A DNA stretch of 64,000 bases, from assembly GCF_008831285.2 (NCBI RefSeq), contig NC_045146.1:16051149-16115148 (forward strand). The letters run 5' to 3'. Positions 51,901 through 62,750 of the stretch are shown in pieces. The notes beneath the pieces are model-generated. The model searched no databases. It was not told where the DNA came from and saw nothing but the letters and a program-made list of their open reading frames with translations. The translations under genes were made by a program, and so were the position numbers. The DNA comes from Nymphaea colorata (taxonomy: Eukaryota; Streptophyta; Magnoliopsida; Nymphaeales; Nymphaeaceae). Every line of letters begins with the position of its first letter. Position 1 is the stretch's first letter.

Positions 51901-54900
51901 AAATGACATGGAAGCGTGCAGAGTTCTCTGCAATGCTGGAGCATGTGCAAGCACATGTAGCACCTACAGATGTGGATCCTGGTGCTGGATTACAGTGGCT
52001 GCCAAAAATTCCCAGAAGCTCTCCAAAAGTGAAACGCACTGGTGCTCTCTTGGAAAGGGTTTTTATGCCTTGTACTATGTACTTCCGCTACAGTAGACAT
52101 AAAGGTGGAACTACTGACCTGAAGGTGCGACCTTTTGCTGTGGAATAATTTTGTGTATATATGTTCATAATTATCAGCTGATCCCATTGCATGATAGATA
52201 TATGTTTCACTTTGTTTGTGTACTTTTACTTTCCTTTTTTTCAATAGTTTCTTTGTTGTTGAAAATATGCTATGGTGGCAGATGGTCTTTCACTAGAAAT
52301 GAGTTTTGAGTTGTTTGACTGTTGGGTACCTGAAGCAGCCTTTTTCAAGGGCTTAAAATGTCAATCTCCAGGTTTCATGGGAAATGCCAGATAAAGGTGA
52401 CTTTCCTACATAACAAGTTGTGCTGAACAATGCTACTGAAGTTTTTTTTTTTTTTTTTAGTTGAGACCTTGGTGTGGTTTGTTTGTTAATTTATCAAAAA
52501 AATACTTCCTACTATTATTCAGCAAAAGAGCATATGAAGTTCATCTATTAGTTCAGCAGTTTTTCTCTCTTGGGGTCTAAGACCTCAAAGCAAGGCCTAA
52601 TGAGCAAACAAGAGCCTGCTGTGTCCATATCCTTCTGGGAAGAGGGAACTGGCAAAACCTGGTTTTGGAGACATGAAACTAACAGAAAAGTTGGATGCCA
52701 CAAATCATTTTTCTTCGTGATAGGCTGATCATGTTGCCATCATGTTGGCAGTTTTCCGAAGGGTTGTTGTTTTTAGTAGAGTCCCCACATCATCAGTTCA
52801 TCACATATTTATCTTTGGATTGCAGGTGAAGCCTTTAAAGGAGCTGACTTTTAATTCTCCAAATATTACTGCAACAATGACATCACGGCAGTTTCAAGTT
52901 ATGGTTGATATATTGAGCAACCTTCTTTTTGCTAGACTACCCAAGTAAGAAAATGTGGTCTTATTAACCAGTTCCATTTTTGCAGAGAGACTGCTTTTCA
53001 GAAATAAAGTTGGTTTTGTGATATATTAATGTTATGGTAATATAGTTGCAAGATGCGCCTACTTGCAATTGGTTGTTCTATTAGTCCTGCATAGGTTATC
53101 AGGTCGGTAGATCCTGCGAAATTGTACTACAATGATGGAAAAAAGTGAATGTGAATATTCTGGTTAGATCACACTGCCACAGTCTTTGATCATGTGTGGA
53201 TATTCTATCTAGCATTAATATGGTTAAAGTGCAACTAAGAAGAGTTGAATAATCAAATGCATGCAACTAAGTTTGAGCCTTTGAGGATGGTGTGGTGATG
53301 TGCTTTGTTCTTGAAATGTGGCCAACTGCTAGTGCATCAATGGGGGTGTAGACTTGTATGCTTCCATTTTTTACGAGTTAGGGGAAACTGAACTTAACCA
53401 TAACATTCATTTTTCTAGGTCCTAGACTTTTATATAGGCTTTCACTTGAGGTTTGTTAAAATGCTGGAGTTTTCTCATTGAAGTTGAATGCATCTAATCT
53501 TAGTTGAACGATTTCATTGTTTAGGCCTCGAAAGAGCAGCCTTTCATATCCTGATGATGAGGATGAAGATGTGGGAGAAGAGGCAGATGAAGTAGTTCCT
53601 GATGGTGTTGAAGAGGTAGAACTTGCTAGGATTAATCTGGAAAAAGCAGAAAGAGGCCGTAAGCTAGTTCTTGATGATATCATGATTCTCTCTGCATCTT
53701 GTGATGTGTTGAATGAGGCAAGCTTGTCTGCTGATAAGAATGGTGACTTATGGATGATTACTTGCGGGAAGCCCTTACTGGTGAGTCAGTAGAGCATGCT
53801 TAAATTTCCAGATTTACGACACAGTGTGATCACATAGTAAATGATGCATCTATTTACACTCCACCTTCATTCTTTTCAAGCTTGTTGATGTTAAAAATCC
53901 CATTGAGGTATTTGTCAAGTTTTGCTGATTCTCTGCATAATAGTCATTCCATTCATGACACAGCCCTCATTGGTGCCATTTGTAATGAATAATGATGATC
54001 TGATTTTATAAGTTATTTTGGTTATGCCTGTTGATTTAGGATTGTTGCTCTGCATATTCTAGCAATTATGCATGACATACATAATGCTCAATTGTTCATT
54101 CCATCAGTCCATGTTGGTTTCATTTTAAGGTTTTCTTTTTTGAGTCAAGTCATCTTGTTGTGAAGGATCTTTAGGGATTTTCTTGTCTGTTTTATGATGG
54201 GATTTAATCTGGCCTATGGTTTTCAAAGTTTTGTTCTTTAAGGGCTTCTTTGGTACTGAATGATGAGCGATAACCCATCTGGTGTATCCTCTCCATACGG
54301 GCCTGTGCAAGGTAATGCCAATATAGTCATCCATGGATGAATTTACTGTAAAATACGTGCAGGTAGTGTGTCTTTTCCCAATTTTCAGTGTGAGACCTCC
54401 TCCTTTGGCTGAGCATCCAGATAAAAAGGCCAGGATGGCTCTCATCCTAGTCGATTTGTGGCAGGTAGTTAGCACATGCTAGGGACTCTTTTGAATTTCT
54501 ACTTTCATGTTTTACATTTCTCTTCTATTTTTTAGCAAGCTAAGTCGTATCTATTTTTCAATCCAATTCAGTCTTCTTCACTGAGTTAGATCTTTTCTAT
54601 TTTCTATTTCTTTCTACTGGTATTTGGGTGTTTCTCACTTCTTTCTCATGAAATGCAAAGTTTTGCATCTTTTGAGCCTCAGCAGCTCAGCTTTTTCTTT
54701 CATTTTTGGTTGTAATTTTTGTTTATTTGCATAACTTGGGCCACTTTTATGATGGTTTTTTGACTGGGGTAATGATGTTTGCTATTGGTGTTTAAGTTTT
54801 TTACCAGTATGCTTCAAAATTTCAAATATGTATTTTAGATAACTATTCTGAATTCGGCTAAGCTAGAGACAAGGAAGAAGAAGAGGCTACACAGCATGCT

Positions 54901-57900
54901 ATGAGGAAGTCAGTGATTAAATGAATTCATTATATGAGCATTGCCCTAATGTGAAAAAACACTGCACTTCACAATTATGGCCTTCCAATACAAAAACTAC
55001 TATCACAGCTTATATATGGATTAGATTGGGTTCATATTGAGATCTGAAACGACAAAGGACAGCAAAATACACATTATTTAACTGTGATAACCATATCATT
55101 TACCCATGTGGATGAACTCAAAGTTCCTTGTGAGGTTACATTCCCAATTGAGTCTTCAATTATCAACTAGTTATTTCTTTTCATAGAATTATATTTGATT
55201 GGCTTGGATCTGACATTGTTTAGTTGACCACTATTTACTGGTTGCAACGATAGTAGAATAAAGTAGTCTTGGCTTGCAATATCTCATAAGGTTTTCTTTT
55301 TCCTCTTAACTTTGTTATGAAAATAAATAGTTAAAAGCATAAAAAACTACTTAAAATGGCAAGGCGTTATACTGTTACCTCATTTTTTATTTTCAAGTTA
55401 AGGGAGTTGAGCCCCTATTTTTCTTTCTGCTAGGTGCTTAAAATTTTTATGCCTAGCTTGTTGGTCTATGTTATCAGTGCTTGTTTTCTTGACACATCAT
55501 GAAGTGAATTTCTAGAGACTCTATTTACTAACTTGACATGTTTTAGGAGATCTTCATTCTGTTCCTGCAATGATCTCTTTGTATTAGTTCTCACTTCTCA
55601 TTTGGGAAGAATGGTTTCTACCATTGTCACAAATATTAGTTTTGCGATAATATTGGGCAAGGTTCTTTTCTGGTATTTTCTGGTGAAGTTTTTTTACTTG
55701 GTTCTCACTTCTCAGCAAATTTTTAAAAAACAAAAAAAATCCTAAAAGTTGGAGAAAATTAAAATAAATGAGAAACTAATAAGCCCAAGAAAAGCAAAAA
55801 CATCACCAAAAAATAGTGAAAAGATCACGAAAAAATATAAGATTTCCCTTTTTTTGTTTTGCTTGTTTTTCTTGTAAATATTGCGAGATTTTCAAAAATC
55901 TCATGATATCTGTGACAGTGGTTCTACCATTAGTTACCCAAGGAATGTTGATTGTGAGTTTTAGTTGATTGCTTATTTATCCCATCATTTGTCACTTCTT
56001 GAATTTTAGGTCAGATATTCTCTGTTTAGAATCTTATAATCTTATGGTTGTTTTTTCTCGTTTTTGTAATAAGAAGTGCGTGATTATCTATCTCCTCACC
56101 GCAACATGTTTTTCAATATTAAGCACACAGAATATACCCTTTTGTATTGCATGTATAGGTTCATGGATTGAAGAAAGAACTGTTAAGCACAAATATGGCT
56201 AGGAAAGCAGCATCTGCATCATTGAGGCTGGCTTTAAGAAAAGCAGCTCAGTTGCGGTTGATGGAGAAGGAGAAGAATAAAAGTCCCTCCTATGCCATGC
56301 GTATTTCCCTGCGAATTAATAAAGTGGCTTGGAGCATGCTAGCAGATGGTAAAGCTTTTGCCGAAGCAGAGATTAACAGTTTGGTGGGTATCTAAATTCT
56401 GTTGGTCAAATAATTGTGTCTTTCTGAAGATGTCTTGCATGTTTCAGTTATGCCACTGCCGTCTTTGTCTTTCTCATGCATATTAGGTCGTTCCCCATCT
56501 TTCAATATTTATACTGTAAATTGTAAGGGGAAATTTCAAGCATGTTTTGCTCCAAACATATTTTTATTATTCAAAATTTCAAGCATGTTTTTGCTCCAAA
56601 TATTCACTGCATCTTGTGAATTGTTGCAATTTTTAAGTACTTGAACCATTGATTTCCTGTGATTTGCATGTTAGCTATAAGTGTTTTTGTATGTGTATGG
56701 GTTCTCTTATGTACATGTTAATACAATTACATTTGTGCATGTATTTATATGTGCATGTACTGTGGGTGTGGGATATATTTTTGTCCTTTATTCAGATCAT
56801 CTTACCTAGTTGGGAATGGTGTAGGCAAGATTTGTCTATTTTGACTCATAGATGTGTGCATACACTTGTTTATGTGCATGCATTGAGTGTTTACTAATAT
56901 GTGTGTATGTATTGTGGGGTACACATTTATAGGTTACTCGGGCTGTCCAACCTAATTGGAGACTGTGGATACTAGATTTATCTATTGTAACTCATAAATG
57001 GTCAGCATGGTTCATTTATTAAGCATAATAACGCTCTATTGTTGTGTTGGCATAGAAACAGATTGTTTTTTGAACTGTGAAAATTTCGATCCAACATTTT
57101 CTAATCATAAACAATGAAATCAGTACCTAGATTGTATTTGTACCATATATACTCACCATTCAAAAAATTCATCAAGTCAATGTTTGGTGACTGGCTGCTC
57201 AGATTGCTCAATTTATGATTTCACAAGTGGTATAGGTTGCCAGGTACAGCACATCACATGCGGTATCACATGATCCAACTTTTCTTTTAGGGACAATCAT
57301 ACTGTTATGATTTGAACTTGATTTGAACTTGGTCTTTCTATGTAAACCATGCTGACAGCTTATGCGGGGTCTGATCTGAAAAACTTTCTAATATGGGAAG
57401 GAAAGTTGGTGGATGACAACATATTACAAAACAATATAACATAGAAATAAATGTATGTGTGTGTGCAGGCATGCTTGCATCAACAGTATAATAAGTATTC
57501 TTCATCAAGTTAAATGATCTATCCTTGTCTTAGATTGCAAATGTAGAATTTGTTCAAAGTTGTACCTTTGCATAAGTTGATTGTTCACATGGTCTGCCAA
57601 TCCATCAGTTTTTTTTCTGACTTCATGCACGTTCTTAAACACTTGTCTGTTCTGAGTGTTTTGGCATCATGCATTTTTCAAGGCGCTCTTAAAATTGGTA
57701 ATCTCCTCTATTCTCACATTAAGTTTTTGATCTTGATGAATACAGGGTACAGACTTGTAATTTTTTGTCATAGATTTTTTATCTCATGCTTTAATGGGTG
57801 CTTTCATGACTGTTAATATCTTCATCACTTATTTTCTTTTTGATGAGCACAGAGTTATGATTTTGATCGTGATTATAAAGATGTTGGTGTAGCTCAGTTT

Positions 57901-60900
57901 ACAACAAAGTATTTTGTTGTAAGGAACTGCTTGCCAAATGCCAAATCTGATATGTTATTGTCTGCATGGAATCCTCCCCCAGAATGGGGAAAGTAAGTAA
58001 TATATATATATTTTTTGTATCTTGGTTTCTTTCCTATATTTTAAAGAGAAAATAACAAATCTAAGGGGAGAAGATGGCTATTTTCATGCCGATGGCAGCT
58101 GTGAAACTTGCATGGTTGACAAAAAATTCTTTTGAAATAATGATGTTAAAACCACTTTCTAATATGAAGCACCATTGCAGAAATGTCATGCTACGAGTAG
58201 ATGCCAAACAGGGGGCCCCTAAAGATGGACACTCGCCTCTTGAACTGTTTCAGGTCACAAGATTTTCCATCTTGCATTTTCTATTCAATGCCAATAAAAC
58301 CTGTATTTAGCATTATGCTTTGTTGATTCTTCTGCTTCCTTTCACACACTAGCTGGTTTTCCCCCTTCATAATAGATATTTGCTTTCATTACGTAGATCT
58401 GTCGTGCTTTTTTAAGTGCTCTCATAATGTAAACTGATGTGAATATGCATTTAACTAAATTTAGGAGAAGAGAATTGCAGCACCACAGATTACTTGATTG
58501 GAATTGATTCCACACAACTAAATGTGGTACTTATGATAATTTGTGTCCCACATTTTGCACCCCAACCCCAAGCATGTGAAACTAATGAAGTAAAACAAAG
58601 TGGATACTTTGGAAAGGTTGATCTTTTTAGTTCCTCTTGTTAACTGTCCTTGTTAGAATCATCTTCCAGGTGTCATCTTCTCCACAGAACGAGTATAAAA
58701 CACTTCCTGCATATGGAGCCTCCGGGGAAGATTTTTGGGAACCCAAAATAACCACTGATTAGTCTGTGTCTGTGACGTCATCACACCATTAAAGGTCAAA
58801 AGGATACAGTATGATTCAGATGAGGAAATTAAGAGAAGCCTGCGTGGCAATATATGGTGAAATTGCATGGGTTTCCAAAAAATGCTACCATACAAATGGT
58901 GGCTCTTCATGGTCAACCTGGGGACCCAATTTACCGACATGGCAGTATATGGTTGTGGTCATGCCATGGTACGTGGCAGTATCTTCTTGTGGTTTACATG
59001 GGGCCACCAATAAGTTGTCCACTGCATAAGAGGACTCGAAACTATTTTAGCTTTTTAGGAGCATCAACACCTTTGCAATTTCACATATTCTAAGTTCATA
59101 ATAAGATATTTCACCTACCTACATTCGTGCATTTGGCTTATATAATGCATGTTTCCTCTGTCAATTGAAATGAAAAAAACTTTGGTTTTGGATGTCTGCA
59201 TTTTATAAATCTATAGTATTCTGGCTCCTTTTTTGTTCTTGAACAATGTATTCCCGTTAATTTTTTTTCTGCAAAATAAAATTACCAACCTTTTTTTTTA
59301 ATGCGCTCATATTCTTTATGATAGTTGGAGGAATTTATACCACATATTCTGTAGACAACTAAAGCAACTTGTGCTTTTTGTTCACCATGAGAATTGGAGT
59401 AATCCATGCTTCAGTAGGTTCGAATGCTGGTCATGGTTGACTTGTCTTTGTTGTCTATAAGCTGTTCCGTCCTTAAGCTGTTAACTGCTCTTTGGAGCTT
59501 TGGGTGATCCATGCTTGTGACATGTCTACTGCAGGTGGAGATATATCCACTGAAGATCCATCTCACTGAATCTATGTACAGGATGATGTGGGACTATCTT
59601 TTTCCAGAAGAAGAACAAGATTCTTTGAGACGACAGGCAAACAATATTCTCGTGATTTTGGTTATTTTTGCTTCACATTCAAAATTATGCATCAATTATA
59701 TTTTTCCATTTCTAAAATGTAGGAAGTATGGAAAGTATCGACAACAGTGGGAACTAAGCGTGGAAAAAAGGGTGTTCAGTCAGAGGCTGCTGGATCAAGC
59801 AGTCATTTGGCAAGGGATTCTGATGCGTCCTCAAAACACAGTGCAACTGCATCTGCATCTGCATTATCTGCTACGAGCAGTCAGTTCTCTATCCATGGAG
59901 ATGTACCACAGGTCAGCATTCAAAGTTTCAAACTATAAAATCAATTTCCTTGGCTTGGTAACTTAAAAGTTAAAGCCATTGGGTGCATGTACTCTACCAT
60001 TCACAATTAATAGACTTTTCAGTTTTTATTTTAAAGAGCTTGAACCTTATAAGCAAACTAACCAAGTGAGTTCTTTCTCCGACTTTTGTTGTCAACTTGA
60101 TATTTTGGTTCATTTTACATATTTGCAGTCTTGTCTGTTAACTTTTTAAGTTTTTGAAAGGGTACACAAAGCTAGTCAGATAGTTCTATTCAGTGACAGG
60201 ACTTGTTATATGCAGGCATCTAAGCATAATCCTAAAGCAAACAGCGTTTCTGTACCAAACTCAGAGCTGCGCCGGACATCTTCATTTGATAGGACGTGGG
60301 AAGAGAGCCTGGCTGAAACTATAGCCAATGAGCTTGTACTGCAGGTCCACTCTTCAAACAATCCTTCCTCAAGGAGTGGTCCTCTTAATTATACACCTGA
60401 GCATCAGCTTCCCACTACTGAAGAGACATCAAAAGTTAAGGCAAAAGACTCAAAGGCGCTTAAACCAGGGCGATCTTCCCATGAGGAGAAGAAGCCTGGT
60501 AAAGTGCATGAAGAGAAAAGAGCCAGAGCCAGGAAAATGATGGAGTTTCATAACATAAAAATAAGTCAGGTTTGTGCATATACTAGAAAACTAAGACTTG
60601 CAATACCAAAATGATCATACGACTGATGGTGCTGTTCTCTCAATACATTGCAGGTTGAATTACTGGTGACCTATGAAGGTTCAAGGTTTGCTGTCAATGA
60701 CTTGAGGCTGCTTATGGACACATTTGTACGTGACGATTTCACGGGTACCTGGAGGAGGTTGTTTTCAAGGGTCAAGAAGCACATAATATGGGGAGTTCTG
60801 AAGTCTGTAACTGGCATGCAGGCAAGTTCTGTTACTCATTACCGTTGGAATGCATTTCAAGTTCTTTAAATAACCTCTGCTCTGTGAAGAGCTGTGTTTT

Positions 60901-61924
60901 GGTTCTTGTGCTGGTTCTTATGTTCATGTTTTCCTATTCGTAAGGAGGGAGGGGGAATGGGGTGAGAATGCATATATTAACTATACAAATGAGCTATAAA
61001 GTGTTCTTTTTTTTTCCCTCTTTGCTGCATAACCAAATCTATGTGGTATTATTTAGCTGTTGCATGCAGCATTATCTAATAGAAAGGTGCAGATTGAGCA
61101 ATGAAAATCTGAAAGGGGGATTGTAGTATACTAGCCTTCTCCAATATTGTTGTGATGTTGGTTTACTAGGTTCCCATTTCCTGTCCTTCCACAGCACAAA
61201 TTGATCCTTCACATATTCACGGGGTCATTTTCCATGCCTCAATTGTTTGTTGATGCATGTTATGTCTTAGGCGAGTACTTAACATGCAACTATTTTGTTA
61301 CATGCAGGGTAAGAAATTCAAAGACAAAATCCAGAGCCAAAGGCAGGTCAATGGGGGTGGTTCCCCTGACAGTGATCTGAACCTCAGTGATAGTGATGGG
61401 GGCCAGGCTGGGAAGCTTGATCAGTTTCCATCAACCTGGTTCAAGAGGCCAAGTGATGGAGCGGGTGATGGATTTGTCACCTCCATTAGGGGACTCTTCA
61501 ACTCTCAACGCCGCAAGGCTAAGGCGTTTGTCTTGCGTACTATGAGAGGTGATGCAGAAAATGAGTTCCATGGTGAGTGGAGCGAAAGTGACATTGAGTT
61601 CTCTCCCTTTGCTAGACAGTTGACCATAACAAAAGCAAAGAGACTTATCAGAAGGCATACCAAGAAGTTCCGATCCCGGCAGAAAGGTTGTGATTCTACT
61701 GTAGATTTGACTATAAAATTGATAAATTACTTTTGAGCTTTTTTTTTTTTGGAATTTGAAAAAAGATAGTTCAAGTATGAAAAGTTAAAACATTGGACAT
61801 GTATTCCATCTTATTTCCAGGCATCGGTCATCAGAAGGATTCATTGCCGGCATCTTCAAAGACTACACCTTATCAAAGTGATTCTTCTGGCGCATCTTCA
61901 CCCTACGAAGATTTTAATGACTGA
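32990..61924 (+). CDS. SABRE-like: SABRE/KINKY POLLEN/APT1-type bridge-like lipid transfer protein (2750 aa)
   Basis: Twenty-six exons join without a frame break: 32990-33060, 36403-36514, 36630-36890, 38687-38931, 39720-39945, 40789-40925, 41049-41073, 41148-41210, 42393-42566, 42669-42746, 43552-43806, 44688-46799, 47075-49001, 49271-49371, 51768-52124, 52826-52944, 53525-53780, 56159-56383, 57853-57992, 58181-58253, 59535-59636, 59723-59911, 60216-60569, 60654-60821, 61308-61686, 61821-61924. The family (plant SABRE, KIP, maize APT1, yeast Fmp27/Hob, animal Hobbit/BLTP2) forms long hydrophobic-groove tubes that move lipids at ER-plasma-membrane contacts. In plants it affects cell expansion, root hairs and pollen-tube growth. 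Residues 6-40 form the expected N-terminal membrane anchor ([17 protein letters not shown]). [18 protein letters not shown] at about 1357 and [12 protein letters not shown] mark the Fmp27 GFWDK-type region. The C-terminal Apt1-type region follows from about 1900. Whether it is the SABRE or KIP paralog is not resolved. Confidence 0.95.
34278..34375. repeat. Perfect 31-bp inverted repeat with 36-bp loop
   Basis: The left arm 34278-34308 (CTTGGATATATCCATTCTTT...) and the right arm 34345-34375 (...AAAGAATGGATATATCCAAG) are exact reverse complements over 31 bases. The loop is a CA-rich run with ATACATA borders. Transcribed as part of the SABRE-like intron, it would form a strong hairpin. It could be a recent foldback or MITE copy. 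Confidence 0.85.
34735..34898. mobile_element. TIR-bounded (TA)n element, MITE-like
   Basis: The arms 34735-34762 (TTAATGCTCATTTTCT...) and 34871-34898 (...AGAAAATGAGCATTAA) are inverted repeats of 28 bp with two mismatches. The interior is almost pure (TA)n, interrupted by CTG and CAG, and is itself self-complementary. Flanking TTAA/TAA sequence makes the exact ends and the target duplication ambiguous. Confidence 0.55.
40494..40569 (+). repeat. Diverged 38-bp tandem duplication in a SABRE-like intron
   Basis: Two adjacent 38-bp units, 40494-40531 and 40532-40569, each run AAGCTCAGA..GAACTCCTG....AGCTCAT.. and differ at several positions. The duplication lies in intron 5 and does not touch the splice sites. 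Confidence 0.7.
41459..41996. mobile_element. Putative MITE-like element in SABRE-like intron 8
   Basis: The left end (41460) reads AGGGAAACTTCAAAACTTACC. The right end read inward on the minus strand (41996) reads AGGAAATTGTCAAAATTACATC. They match as imperfect inverted repeats over about 25 bp. AT-rich interior without a transposase frame; the flanks share ATTAAA-like sequence but a target duplication is not certain. Confidence 0.4.
42044..42093 (+). repeat. Near-perfect 25-bp tandem duplication
   Basis: TTTGTCTCTTTGTCAATATA begins at 42044 and again at 42069; the 25-bp units differ by one base (ATACG versus ATATG). It lies in SABRE-like intron 8. Confidence 0.85.
42863..42908 (+). repeat. 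Compound (TA)n(TG)n microsatellite
   Basis: A TA run passes directly into a TG run within SABRE-like intron 10. The TA part is about 10 units and the TG part about 12. Confidence 0.85.
44688..46799 (+). other. SABRE-like exon 12 (704 codons)
   Basis: This is the largest exon, encoding residues 550-1253 without interruption. It starts at [12 protein letters not shown] after a TGCAG acceptor, although the open frame runs on upstream into the intron. It carries [17 protein letters not shown], repeated beta-rich segments of the lipid-groove type, and a basic [15 protein letters not shown] patch near residue 885. Residues of about 1030-1090 contain an amphipathic, charged stretch ([19 protein letters not shown]). 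Confidence 0.9.
46889..46910 (+). repeat. (GA)n microsatellite in SABRE-like intron 12
   Basis: A run of about 11 GA units starts 90 bp after the exon 12 donor and sits within the short intron between the two largest exons. Confidence 0.9.
47075..49001 (+). other. SABRE-like exon 13 with the Fmp27 GFWDK-type region
   Basis: This second giant exon encodes residues 1254-1896. It contains [18 protein letters not shown] near residue 1358, [12 protein letters not shown] near 1385, [20 protein letters not shown], and [17 protein letters not shown]. Its last quarter is a low-complexity, Ser/Pro-rich linker ([21 protein letters not shown]), probably disordered, ending at AAG before the exon 14 junction. 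Confidence 0.9.
50119..50147 (+). repeat. (GA)n microsatellite in SABRE-like intron 14
   Basis: A GA run of about 14 units lies 130 bp upstream of the TIR-bounded element at 50281. Confidence 0.9.
50281..50649. mobile_element. TIR-bounded element with degenerate GTACCCGTACC repeats
   Basis: The left end AAGTCACACGGGTAC and the right end GTACCCATACCCATGTGACTT are inverted copies: AAGTCACA[C/T]GGGTA[C/T] read inward from both sides. Both ends carry clustered ACCCGTACC/TACCCATACCC variants. The centre is AT-rich with a TATATATA run. No transposase frame and no clear target duplication. It sits in SABRE-like intron 14. Confidence 0.55.
59637..59722 (+). other. SABRE-like intron 21, GC-AG type
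   Basis: Exon 21 ends CGACAG at 59636 and the intron starts GCAAAC. It ends AATGTAG before GAAGTATGG. Only this border continues the protein as ...LRRQ/EVWKVS..., which is the family reading. Read-through would shift the frame, because the 86-bp intron is not a multiple of three. The donor therefore uses GC instead of GT. Confidence 0.75.
60822..61307 (+). other. SABRE-like intron 24, GC-AG type
   Basis: Exon 24 ends GGCATGCAG at 60821 and is followed by GCAAGT, the classic GC donor. The acceptor is CATGCAG before GGTAAGAAATTC. The join gives [12 protein letters not shown], as expected for SABRE-type proteins. Confidence 0.85.
61308..61924 (+). other. SABRE-like C-terminal exons 25-26
   Basis: These exons encode residues of about 2591-2750. 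They begin with a basic segment ([12 protein letters not shown]), then an acidic Ser/Asp stretch ([10 protein letters not shown]), then the conserved-looking [21 protein letters not shown], and end in a Ser-rich tail ([16 protein letters not shown]). The tail may be disordered and phosphorylated, which is an inference. Confidence 0.9.
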
Positions 61925-62750
61925 CTGTACGAGCAGGTACTGACCTCCTTGCTCAAAAGCTCTCTGCAGCATAGATTCACTTAAGGTTAAAGGCTGCCGC
62001 CTACTCTTTCGTGGGATGCAGTCAGCTGAACCAGTTCATTTGGATGATCCTCCTTTCTAGCTCGTCTCTTGAAATAATCAGTCGGCATTCACCAGATTTA
62101 GTCTATATAGCTGAAGAGAGAACTAATTCCGTAACCATCACGTCTGTTTATCTGCTTCGCTGCTTGCACCCGGTCCAGGACACACCCATTTGAATGGAAA
62201 AAAATGGGAAAGAAGATCAGAGAAAAAGGGGTAATATAGGTGGCAGCATGGAATAAATACTGAGATACGCTTCTCATACGGGCAGTGTCATTATTGAAGA
62301 AGACCCTTGAAGCTTACCAGCCAGTCTTCCATGAGGATGGACAACCAGGAAGATTTTCGACGGAGGAGGGAGGATAGTTATCGTTCTTCTCATTCACATT
62401 TAGTTGGTTTGGTTGGCATTCCTTTCGGGTTCATATGGGAAAAAATATTTATCAGGTTGTATCTCAGTCGGAATATGGAAAGCCTATGTTGTAAAGGGTT
62501 TTTTGTGACTCTTGTGTATTCTTTTTGTTTTCCCCAAATAATGATCAGAGAAGAGAATAAAAGGCTTCCAAGGAACCAAGGAAATGTCTCTCTTTCTCTC
62601 TCTCTCTCTCTCTCGTCCGGATACACGAACACCCTTGGATCTTTTGACCGTGATGCCCCCATAATACCGTCCAGTGATTTTCTAACACTGTTAATGGCAA
62701 CCTTTTTTGTAAAGTTCAATTTATAGAAGTGAAGTTGCATGATTTTGTTC
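61925..62750 (+). other. 3' UTR region of the SABRE-like gene
   Basis: After the TGA at 61922-61924 there is no further family sequence. AATAAA motifs at 62252-62257 and 62556-62561 are candidate polyadenylation signals. A (TC)n run lies at about 62589-62614. The 139-aa frame at 62307-62726 crosses this repeat and has no recognisable domain, so it was not accepted as a gene. Confidence 0.5.
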
